A stretch of DNA of 64,000 nt from Deltaproteobacteria bacterium (lineage in GTDB: Bacteria > Desulfobacterota > Desulfuromonadia > Geobacterales > Pseudopelobacteraceae), in the NCBI GenBank assembly GCA_021780495.1, contig JAJXYO010000048.1, forward strand, positions 1-64,000. Direction: 5' to 3'. The notes under the pieces are model-generated. The model ran no database searches, had not been told where the DNA came from, and saw only the letters and a program-made list of their open reading frames with translations. Of this stretch, positions 24,651-31,811 are shown in pieces (within the stretch, counting starts at the first letter, position 1; every line of letters starts with the position of its first letter). A program made the translations under genes and the position numbers.

Positions 24651-27446
24651 TTACTTCTTCAACGTTTCAATTCCACCCTGTGACATGTAACCACCTGCCA
24701 CGGCGTCGCTGACGTCGAAGGCCTTCTTGTCCGACTTCAGAGCGGCCAGGACCTTTTCCGGATAGGCCGGGATGGACCTGATGCGCACGCCGCAGGCGCT
24801 GTCGATGGCGTTGATGATGGAGGCATGCGGGGCGGTCAACGGCCCTTCGCCCACACCGGCCTGACCGAAAGCGCCGTCTTTGCGCGGATACTCGGTGTAG
24901 ATCAGTTCCATATCATCGGGAACGTCCTTGATGAACGGAAAGCCGGAGCCGATCAGGGTGGTGTGCTTCTTCAGGTCTTCGAAATCTTCGGTCAGGGCCA
25001 GGCCGACACCCTGGACCAGGCCGCCGTACACCTGGCCGTCGACGGTCAGACGGTTGCTGATGGTGCCGTTGTCGCCGGCATAGGTCATCTTCAGCACCTT
25101 GGTCTTGCCGGTGGTGACATCCACTTCCACCTCGGACATGAACAGGGCGTACATGTAGATGCAGAACGGCGCCCCCTGCATGTTGTCGTCCATGTGGGTA
25201 CTCGGTGTGGTCCAGCTCCCCTCGTACTTGACCGGGAGCTCCGCCTTGACCATCTCGTCATAGCTGCGGAATGTGCCGTCAGGCTTCCGCAGTGCTTCGA
25301 GCAGCAGGCAGCAGGCGGCATGGATGGCGTTGCCGGTGACCACGTTCTGGCGGCTCCCGCCGGAAGGGCCGGAGTTGGGGTGCAGGCTGGTGTCGTTCAT
25401 GCTGAGATGGATCTGGTCCGGTCTCAGCCCCAGGGGGCGCAGGGTGTTGTGGGCGAAGGTGACCGTGCCGCCGTCAGAGCCCTGGCCATGGTCCTGCCAG
25501 GCATTGCCGACCGTGACGCTGTTGTCCGGGTTCAGTTCCACCCAGGCGCCCGAGGTGTCCGGGCCGTCGAGGCCGCAGCCGTACACGCCCAGGGAGACGC
25601 CGACGCCCCGCTTCTTGGTGTCGGTGGAACCGTTCTTGGCGCGCAGCAGGGCATCCTGGTACTTGGGACGCATCAGGTCGAACAGCTCCTCGAAGCAGAA
25701 TACTTCCGGCGTCTGGCCGGTCGGGGTGGTGGCCCCGGGACGGTAGATGTTCTTGTAACGCAGTTCGAACGGGTCCACCCCCATCTTCTTGGCCAGTTCG
25801 TCCATCAGGGATTCGGAGGCGAAGAAGCTCTGGGGAGAGCCGTAGGCGCGGAAGGCCGAGCCCCAGCCGTGGTTGGTGCAGACCGTGCGGCCAACGCCAC
25901 GGATGTTCTTGATGTCGTAGCCTGCGCCGGTGAACTGGGCGCCGCGCGTGGTCACCAGGTCGCCGAACTCGGAGTAGGGACCGTGGTCGCAGCTCCAGTC
26001 GGTCTCCATGGCCAAGAGTTTGCCGTCCTGGTCGGCACCCATCTTGATCTTGAACCACATGGGCGAGCGTTTGCCGGTGTAGGTCTGCTGCTGATACCAG
26101 TCGTAGCCGAGGAAACAGGGACGGCCGGTCGCCAGGGCGGCAGCGCCGACCAGCGCCTCCAGGGTCGGGCTGAACTTGTAGCCGAAGGTGGCGCCGGTGG
26201 GGTTCTGGACCACCACGATTTCATGCGGCTCAACGCCCAGGCCCGGGGCGATCATGTAGAGGTGCAGATGGATGGCGATCGATTTGGAGTGGATGACGAC
26301 CCGTTTCAGGTCATCGATGTAGGCAAAGCCCACATCGGCTTCGATCGGCATATGGGGCTGGCGCTGCAGGTAGTACTCACCTTCGACCACGTGGGCGGCC
26401 TTGGCCATGATCGGCTTGGTGTCCTCCCCCTTGTTGAGGGTGCACTCGTAATAGATATTCGGCGTGCCGGGATGGATCTCGATGGCGTCATCGGCCATGG
26501 CGGCCGGGGCGTTCATGTAGGCCGGCAGCACTTCCAGGTCGACCTTGACCATCTTCGCCGCTGCCTTGGCGTTTTCCTTGGTATCGGCGCAGACGATGGC
26601 GACCACGTCGCCGTACTGGAAGATCTTCTCGTCGTTCAGGATCGGGCGATCCCAGCCGTCACCCTTGTTGGTCGGGAAGGTGATCAGGCCGGTGATACGG
26701 TTCTTGCCCTTGACATCCTTGTGGGTAACGACCTTGAAGACGCCCGGCATCTTTTCCGCCTCGGAGGTGTCGATGCCCTTGATGATGGCATGGGAAACCT
26801 CGGGCTGCACCAGGGCGCACTGCAGGGTCCCTTCGGGGAGCTGGGTGCCCATGTCCTCGCCGAAATCCCACAGGCCGGTGACCTTGGCCACCGAGGTCGG
26901 ACGGGGGAAGCGGGAACCGTAGATTGTGCCGTCGGCCGGGATCTTGAACTCCAGGGCCTGGTCGCTGATCTCGCCGCGCAGCACCTTGGCGGCGTCCATG
27001 ACCGCGTCGACGATCATGCTGTAACCGGTGCAGCGGCAGGCGTTGCGGTACTTCTGGAACCAGTCGCGCACGTCCTCGCGGGAAGGGCTGGGGTTCTCGT
27101 CGAGCAGCGCCTTGGTGGAGACGATGAAGCCCGGGGTGCAGAAGCCGCACTGCAGGGCGCCGTGGAAGATGAAGGCCTTCTGGATGGCGTGGAGATTGAG
27201 CGGCGTGCCGATGCCCTCAATGGTGGTGATCCTGGAGCGGTTTTCAACCCGCTTCATCTTCATGACACAGGAGCGGACCAGCTTGCCGTCCAGTATCACG
27301 TTACAGGCGCCACACTGACCGGTGCCGCAGCCTACCTTGGTTCCGGTCAGATGGAGCTGTTTGCGCAGCACATCGGACAGGAGCGCTTCCTGGTCAACGA
27401 TCAGCGTTCGTTCGATGCCGTTGACGATGAGAACCTTCTTGTTCAT
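24651..27446 (-). CDS. mop: Mop-type aldehyde oxidoreductase (molybdenum hydroxylase)
   Basis: Xanthine-oxidase-family enzyme of 931 residues that oxidises aldehydes to acids. The two [2Fe-2S] clusters are bound by C40, C45, C48 and C60, and by C100, C103, C137 and C139, the same positions as in Desulfovibrio gigas Mop (907 residues). No FAD domain is present, so electrons leave via an external carrier. The molybdopterin region follows, with GVGEGPLTAPHA near the C-terminus carrying the expected catalytic Glu. AGGAGG is eight bases before ATG 27446. Upstream are the MoeA-like and NifX-like genes and two riboswitches; downstream are nine maturation genes. Confidence 0.95.
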   Translation of the reverse strand: MNKKVLIVNGIERTLIVDQEALLSDVLRKQLHLTGTKVGCGTGQCGACNVILDGKLVRSCVMKMKRVENRSRITTIEGIGTPLNLHAIQKAFIFHGALQCGFCTPGFIVSTKALLDENPSPSREDVRDWFQKYRNACRCTGYSMIVDAVMDAAKVLRGEISDQALEFKIPADGTIYGSRFPRPTSVAKVTGLWDFGEDMGTQLPEGTLQCALVQPEVSHAIIKGIDTSEAEKMPGVFKVVTHKDVKGKNRITGLITFPTNKGDGWDRPILNDEKIFQYGDVVAIVCADTKENAKAAAKMVKVDLEVLPAYMNAPAAMADDAIEIHPGTPNIYYECTLNKGEDTKPIMAKAAHVVEGEYYLQRQPHMPIEADVGFAYIDDLKRVVIHSKSIAIHLHLYMIAPGLGVEPHEIVVVQNPTGATFGYKFSPTLEALVGAAALATGRPCFLGYDWYQQQTYTGKRSPMWFKIKMGADQDGKLLAMETDWSCDHGPYSEFGDLVTTRGAQFTGAGYDIKNIRGVGRTVCTNHGWGSAFRAYGSPQSFFASESLMDELAKKMGVDPFELRYKNIYRPGATTPTGQTPEVFCFEELFDLMRPKYQDALLRAKNGSTDTKKRGVGVSLGVYGCGLDGPDTSGAWVELNPDNSVTVGNAWQDHGQGSDGGTVTFAHNTLRPLGLRPDQIHLSMNDTSLHPNSGPSGGSRQNVVTGNAIHAACCLLLEALRKPDGTFRSYDEMVKAELPVKYEGSWTTPSTHMDDNMQGAPFCIYMYALFMSEVEVDVTTGKTKVLKMTYAGDNGTISNRLTVDGQVYGGLVQGVGLALTEDFEDLKKHTTLIGSGFPFIKDVPDDMELIYTEYPRKDGAFGQAGVGEGPLTAPHASIINAIDSACGVRIRSIPAYPEKVLAALKSDKKAFDVSDAVAGGYMSQGGIETLKK

Positions 27447-27524
27447 ACGGTATTCCTCCTTGTGGTGTGTACAACAGGCGATATGCCCAGTGAAAATTGT
27501 TGGTAATTCAAAGGTGACAACTCA

Positions 27525-27616
27525 AAACCCAACCACCCCCAGCCCCTCCTTAGTAAGGAGGGGAGTTTTAAAAGCCCCCCCTCCTTCCTTTAAGGAGGGG
27601 GCTGGGGGGTGGTAAG
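27525..27616. repeat. compound palindromic repeat upstream of mop
   Basis: Outer arms ACCACCCCCAGCCCCTCCTTA / AGGAGGGGGCTGGGGGGTGGT with two inner inverted repeats, ending in GGTAAGG like the repeat at 24553-24640. It occupies most of the gap between the MoeA-like gene and mop. Confidence 0.8.
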
Positions 27617-27624
27617 GTTTGATA

Positions 27625-28647
27625 TCACGTCCCAAATCCGCAGTCCGGAAAGCGGCAGTCGGGGCAGCCCAGGCACAGGCCTCCATGGCCCAAGCCGGTA
27701 ATGTCGGACCGGGAAAGCCGGTCGCCGGCCAGGATGCGGGGGACCAGCAGGTCGAATACGGTGGCCTTGTTGTACATGGCACAGCCGGGCACCCCGACCA
27801 CCGGGATATCGCCGATATAGGCCAGCATGAACATGGAACCGGGGAAGGTGGGCGAACCGTAGGACACCTCCTGTCCACCTGCAGCCCGGATACTGGCAGG
27901 GGTGCGGTCGTCGGGATCGACCGACATGCCGCCGGTCAGCACGATCATCTCCGCCCCTTCGTCCAGCAGGTCGTGGATCGCCTGCACCGTCATGGCCACG
28001 CTGTCCGGCACCAGGATCTGTCGCAGCACGCTGCTTCCCAGATCGCTGATCTTAGCCATCATCACCGGGCCGAACTTGTCCTCGATCCGGCCATGATAGA
28101 CCTCATTGCCGGTAGTGACGATCCCGACCTTCAACTGTTTGAACGGCACGACATCGATCACCGGGCCGGACTCGCGACAGATATTCTCTACCGCGACGAT
28201 CTTGTCTTCCCCGGTATAAAGCGGAATGATGCGGGTACCGCCCACAAGGGCCTTGGCCGCTACCCGCCGGTTGGTATGGGCGGTGGCAAAGACGATCTCC
28301 TCGATGGCATTGATCCGCTCCAGGGCTGCCACGTTCACCTTCAGCAGACCGGGTTTGGTCGTCATCAGGCGGACCTTGCCCTCGCTGGGCGGCATCATCT
28401 GGATGCCGCGCCCCACCGCCGCCCTGGCGATCCTGAGCGCTGCGGCATCTTCATGAATAAAGCCCTCCTCCAGGTTGAGAACATAGATATTGTCCTTGCC
28501 CAGCTTGAGGAGTGTATCGATATCGTCCGGCACGATGATGTGCCCTTTTTTGAAGGCCCGGCCGTGAAATTCGCCCGGCACAATCCGGGTGATATCGTGA
28601 AAAAGAACCCTGCCGACCGCTTGTTGTACCGGTATTTCCGTCATCAT
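27625..28647 (-). CDS. MoeA-like molybdopterin-binding protein
   Basis: Protein of 340 residues with the MoCF/MogA-MoeA fold: KVGIVTTGNEV (about residue 165), then MIVLTGGMSVDPDDRTP and PVVGVPGCAMYNKATVFDLLVPRI. The N-terminal half resembles MoeA domains but is shortened. A CLGCPDCRFPDCG tail may bind a metal. It probably handles adenylated molybdopterin and metal insertion, here perhaps specifically for Mop. AAGGG lies nine bases before ATG 28647. It is transcribed with mop. Confidence 0.85.
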   Translation of the reverse strand: MMTEIPVQQAVGRVLFHDITRIVPGEFHGRAFKKGHIIVPDDIDTLLKLGKDNIYVLNLEEGFIHEDAAALRIARAAVGRGIQMMPPSEGKVRLMTTKPGLLKVNVAALERINAIEEIVFATAHTNRRVAAKALVGGTRIIPLYTGEDKIVAVENICRESGPVIDVVPFKQLKVGIVTTGNEVYHGRIEDKFGPVMMAKISDLGSSVLRQILVPDSVAMTVQAIHDLLDEGAEMIVLTGGMSVDPDDRTPASIRAAGGQEVSYGSPTFPGSMFMLAYIGDIPVVGVPGCAMYNKATVFDLLVPRILAGDRLSRSDITGLGHGGLCLGCPDCRFPDCGFGT

Positions 28648-28675
28648 GATCTGGCACCCTTCTCTGTCTGTCGTT

Positions 28676-29080
28676 TCAATGACTGCCGTGGTTACAGCTA
28701 TGCCCGCCTTCTCCGGCGCTGCAGCGCCCTTCCAGATGGCTGTTTTGGAGTGTCACTTCCGGCAGGTTGCCGCATTCCAACAAGGCTGCGTTCTGTGCCG
28801 CAGAGGCCGAATCGGCCTGATAGATCCTGAACCCGCACAGATTCATGGCCCGCAGCGCATCGTCACCGATGCCTCCGACCACGATGCCGTCCAATTGCTG
28901 GCCGCGCAGGGCGCTGAACGGGTTGCAGCCGGCATAGGGATTGGCAGGGTCACAGTTGGCAATGACACTGCTCTGCAGCGTCTCCGTATCGATGATCACA
29001 AATAAGGGAGCCGAAGCAAAATGGCCGTAGATGGTACTTTCTATTCCTGCGTCAATTACCACCGGGAAACATATTTTCAT
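28676..29080 (-). CDS. NifX/NafY-like iron-molybdenum cofactor-binding domain protein
   Basis: Protein of 134 residues with the dinitrogenase Fe-Mo cofactor fold: MKICFPVVIDAGIESTIYGHFASAPLFVI, the GIVVGGIGDDALRAM loop and a His/Cys-rich tail (CSAGEGGHSCNHGSH). Members bind metal-cofactor intermediates. AGGAGG six bases before the ATG at 29080 decides the start. It lies second in the operon behind the tandem riboswitches, so a chaperone role for a Mo/W intermediate is likely. Confidence 0.85.
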   Translation of the reverse strand: MKICFPVVIDAGIESTIYGHFASAPLFVIIDTETLQSSVIANCDPANPYAGCNPFSALRGQQLDGIVVGGIGDDALRAMNLCGFRIYQADSASAAQNAALLECGNLPEVTLQNSHLEGRCSAGEGGHSCNHGSH

Positions 29081-29161
29081 GATCAACCTCCTGGGTATAT
29101 CTTCCTCACTGATGCTAAATTCCCCAGCCACCTCTGAAGGTGGTCCGGAAGTCGCGGCAGG

Positions 29162-29332
29162 CTACCGGCCGTAGCAGTTCTTGAGCGAGTAGGTCTTGCA
29201 GGGTGTACACTGCGATTTGTACTGTCCAAGATGCTGGTAGCAGAACCACGAACCGCACTCGCTGCACTGTTTGACACGATAGTCGTCGGGATCGACCGGA
29301 TCGCCGCAGATTGCACATGTTGTCTGAGCCAT
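29162..29332 (-). CDS. small double zinc-ribbon protein
   Basis: Protein of 56 residues with four CxxC pairs or near pairs (CAICG, CSECG, CYQH, CTPC), so it may bind two zinc ions in a RING- or B-box-like way. AAGGGG is five bases before ATG 29332 (ATG 29335 is also possible). It is the first gene after the tandem riboswitches; I do not recognise a function. Confidence 0.7.
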   Translation of the reverse strand: MAQTTCAICGDPVDPDDYRVKQCSECGSWFCYQHLGQYKSQCTPCKTYSLKNCYGR

Positions 29333-29393
29333 CATTTCCCCTTGATTCTTTAGGTTATTTTTCAAACTTCCCCCTGAGAAACGTCCGACACCG

Positions 29394-29632
29394 AATAAAA
29401 AAGGGGCCCCTTCCGCACACAGGAAGAGACCCCTTTCAGACCCAACTGGGACTGATTACGGCTCTCCTTTTCAGCCCTGCTTCGCAGGATAAGTACGTTA
29501 ACGATTTTGTTTCTGCACAAGTTTCACAAAACAAATCTAACGTACTAAAAGGAAGGCGCTGCCGTTTCCGGCAGGACCCATGGGTCGGTCACCATGAGAA
29601 GTTACTCTGGTAGGTGCAGCGACTCGGAGATG
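29394..29632 (-). promoter_or_regulatory. Moco-type riboswitch with terminator, proximal of a tandem pair (copy d)
   Basis: The minus-strand aptamer (about 29461-29631) carries CUCCGAGUCGCUGC, an ACCAGAG/CUCAUGGU hairpin, the palindromic GACCCAUGGGUC stem, CUGCCGGAAACGGCAG and the final UUCCUUUU / GAAAAGGAGA helix. A 73-base hairpin repeat is inserted in the tip of that last helix. An intrinsic terminator (GGGGUCUCUUCC / GGAAGGGGCCCC, seven U) lies at 29397-29437, 60 bases before the zinc-ribbon gene. Confidence 0.8.
29474..29546 (-). repeat. hairpin repeat inside riboswitch d
   Basis: Begins with a small CCTGC-TTC-GCAGG hairpin, followed by AAGTACGTTA and TAACGTACT as exact nine-base inverted ends, with TTTTGTT/AACAAAA inside. 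Same family as 14937, 29743 and 47659. Confidence 0.8.
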
Positions 29633-29659
29633 TTGTATTGAACTATGTAACGCTGCCAC

Positions 29660-29905
29660 GAAACAAAAAAAAGGGTCTCTTCCGCATACAGGAAGAGACC
29701 CCTTTCAGACCCGGCCGGGACCGATTACGGCTCTCCTTTTCAGCCCTGCTTCGCAGGATAAGTACGTTAACGATCTGTTTTCTGCACAAGCCTCATAAAA
29801 ACAAATCTATAGGTACTAAAAGGAAGGCGCTGCCGTTTCCGGCAGGACCCATGGGTCGGTCACCATGAGAAGTTACTCTGGTAGGTGCAGCGACTCGGAG
29901 ATATA
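29660..29905 (-). promoter_or_regulatory. Moco-type riboswitch with terminator, distal of a tandem pair (copy e)
   Basis: Near-identical duplicate of copy d: the aptamer (about 29729-29903) has the same core and its own inserted hairpin repeat. Its terminator is a perfect GGGUCUCUUCC / GGAAGAGACCC stem followed by eight U (29663-29695 on the minus strand). Transcripts must pass both units in series to reach the operon. Confidence 0.8.
29743..29817 (-). repeat. hairpin repeat inside riboswitch e
   Basis: 75-base copy with the CCTGCTTCGCAGG hairpin and AGTACGTTAACG start; the right end reads ATAGGTACT instead of TAACGTACT, so the outer pairing has decayed slightly compared with the copy at 29474. 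Confidence 0.75.
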
Positions 29906-30020
29906 GTATTTGTCTAAAAAATAATTTTAAAATCCGATGTATCCGTATAACCAATAAAATTCAATAAATCAAATGATAAAAATCACGGAAACCAGACTCA
30001 AATGTAAATCTGTTCTATTA

Positions 30021-30049
30021 AATGCTGGCCACTATTCGCAGCCAGCATT
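30021..30049 (-). terminator. hairpin after aldehyde dehydrogenase gene
   Basis: Nine-base-pair stem AATGCTGGC / GCCAGCATT with an 11-base loop, 24 bases past the stop on the minus strand. No U-run follows, so only a moderate call. Confidence 0.45.
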
Positions 30050-30072
30050 CCGTCTGACGTTTGCTGTTATGC

Positions 30073-31419
30073 TTAGTTGGCGGTCGCGTTCCGGCGGGCC
30101 AAGCGCTTGATGTTGAGCAGGTTCTTGTAGCCGACGTTCTCGGTGGTGATGTTGCCGCCCATGGCGCCGCAGCCCAGCGTCAGAGAAGGGACCAGTGAGT
30201 TGTACAGGGCGCCGATGGTGCCGTGCACCGAAGGCTGGTTCCAGACCACGCGGTTGGCGTGCACTTTCAGTGCAAACTCATGGGCGATCTCTTCGTTCTC
30301 GGTGAAGACCACGGCCGAGTGGCCGGCGCCGCCGAATTCGAGCTGCACGGCTGCGGCATTGATGGCCGCTTCCTTGGAATCGACGATGAACCAGCCCAGT
30401 ACGGGCGAGAGCTTCTCGCGGCTCATCCAGTCTTCTCCGCCGGTGGTGGTCAGAGGCACCATCAGCAGCTTCCTGTCAGCCGGGATCTTGAAGCCGGCCA
30501 GCTCGGCAATGACCTGCGGGCTCTTACCGACTATGGCCATATCGGGCACCCCGCGCTCCTTATCGAACATGACGGATTCCAGCTTGTTACGTTCTGCTTC
30601 GGTGCACAGATAGGCGCCACTTCTTTCAAAGAGGATCAGGGCTTTTTCGGCGATGTTGCGATCATCGAAGATCACGGACTGGTCCGACGAACAGATGGTG
30701 CCGTTATCGAAGGTCTTGGAGGCAATAACATCGTCCACGGCCATGCGCAGGTTGGCGGTTTTTTCGATGAATACCGGCACGCCACCCGGTCCAACTCCCA
30801 GGGCAGGATGGCCGGAGCTGTAGGCAGCCTTGACCATGGCGCCGCCACCGGTAGCGATGACGATCGATACATCCGGGTGCTTCATCAGTGCATCGGTGGC
30901 CTCGATGGATGGCTGGGTAACCCATTGGATGCAGTTTTGGGGTGCTCCGGCGGCAACGGCGGCATCCAGCATGATCTGGGCGGCGGCGGCGCTGCATTTC
31001 TGGGCGCGTGGGTGGAAAGCCAGAATGATCACGTTACGACCCTTGAGTGCGATCAGGCATTTGAACATGGTAGTGGAGGTCGGGTTGGTGGTCGGTGTGA
31101 CGGCCGCGACAATCCCGAACGGCTCTGCAATGGAGATGATGCCGTCGGTTTCATCGATAACGCCGACCGACTTACCGTCCTTCATGTAATCGTAGACGAC
31201 CTGCGTGCCGAAATGATTCTTGATGACCTTGTCTTCTACGTTGCCGATACCGGTCTCTTCGACCGCAAACTCTGCCAGATACCGCTCATTGGCGACGCCG
31301 GCCGCCGTCATGGCCGCGCAGATGCTGTCTACCTGTTTCTGGGTGAACCCTTTGAACTCTTCGAGCGCTGTGAGTGCTTTTGCTGCCATCTGATCAATTG
31401 CCTGTACCGCTGTTGTCAT
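30073..31419 (-). CDS. CoA-acylating aldehyde dehydrogenase (AdhE N-domain / EutE-like)
   Basis: Protein of 448 residues converting an aldehyde, NAD+ and CoA to acyl-CoA. It matches the stand-alone acylating class, with AVTPTTNPTSTTMFKCLIALKGRN, the nucleotide region IVIATGGGAMVKAAYSSG, and the catalytic Cys in DNGTICSSDQ (about residue 245). The C-terminal alcohol dehydrogenase domain of AdhE is absent. AAGGAG seven bases before ATG 31419 sets the start. A sigma-54 promoter lies about 80 bases upstream and a divergent AcoR-like activator follows, implying induction by alcohol or aldehyde. Confidence 0.92.
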   Translation of the reverse strand: MTTAVQAIDQMAAKALTALEEFKGFTQKQVDSICAAMTAAGVANERYLAEFAVEETGIGNVEDKVIKNHFGTQVVYDYMKDGKSVGVIDETDGIISIAEPFGIVAAVTPTTNPTSTTMFKCLIALKGRNVIILAFHPRAQKCSAAAAQIMLDAAVAAGAPQNCIQWVTQPSIEATDALMKHPDVSIVIATGGGAMVKAAYSSGHPALGVGPGGVPVFIEKTANLRMAVDDVIASKTFDNGTICSSDQSVIFDDRNIAEKALILFERSGAYLCTEAERNKLESVMFDKERGVPDMAIVGKSPQVIAELAGFKIPADRKLLMVPLTTTGGEDWMSREKLSPVLGWFIVDSKEAAINAAAVQLEFGGAGHSAVVFTENEEIAHEFALKVHANRVVWNQPSVHGTIGALYNSLVPSLTLGCGAMGGNITTENVGYKNLLNIKRLARRNATAN

Positions 31420-31497
31420 GTTTTCACTCCTTTGTGTGGATGGTGGATTGCCTATCCCACTGAATAGATGATTCCGGTTTCGGATGTAGAGAGCTAG

Positions 31498-31514
31498 AGC
31501 AGTGTGCATGCCAA
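31498..31514 (-). promoter_or_regulatory. sigma-54 promoter of acylating aldehyde dehydrogenase gene
   Basis: Minus-strand TGGCATGCACACTGCT has GG and GC separated by exactly ten bases (consensus TGGCACG-N4-TTGC), about 80 bases before the start codon. Confidence 0.75.
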
Positions 31515-31689
31515 AAAATAAAACCTTTTTCTAAATCGTTCTGACAAGCGCATTGATTACCTCGTTTTTGCAAGATATTCGGCAGGTTGGCGATGATGGA
31601 CAACCGATATAAAATAATCAAACAGGCGTTGGGCGGGCTTTTGAGAGAGTATTCCCCACGGCACAGTGCTCCATGACGTAGCACTCACC

Positions 31690-31708
31690 GAACAAGGTGT
31701 TCCATAAT
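31690..31708. promoter_or_regulatory. palindrome, possible activator binding site
   Basis: TGTTCCATAATGGAACA is a perfect 17-base palindrome about 180 bases upstream of the sigma-54 promoter (in minus-strand terms) and about 105 bases before the activator start. Position fits an enhancer site for the adjacent AcoR-like regulator. A second looser dyad, AGTGCT-N9-AGCACT, lies just left at about 31663-31684. Confidence 0.45.
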
Positions 31709-31811
31709 GGAACAACTAACACTGTTTTGTGGCACAGAAATAGCAAGGTTCATTAACGCTGTATTGATGACAGGTGAGACGGTAGATAGGCCTAGCAGTG
31801 CGGAGGAAGAC

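Noticed and set aside
22171-27446. Long plus-strand frames opposite mop and the oxidoreductase gene (for example 24825-27506)
   Set aside because: They are antisense shadows of GC-rich genes without ribosome sites or recognisable domains.
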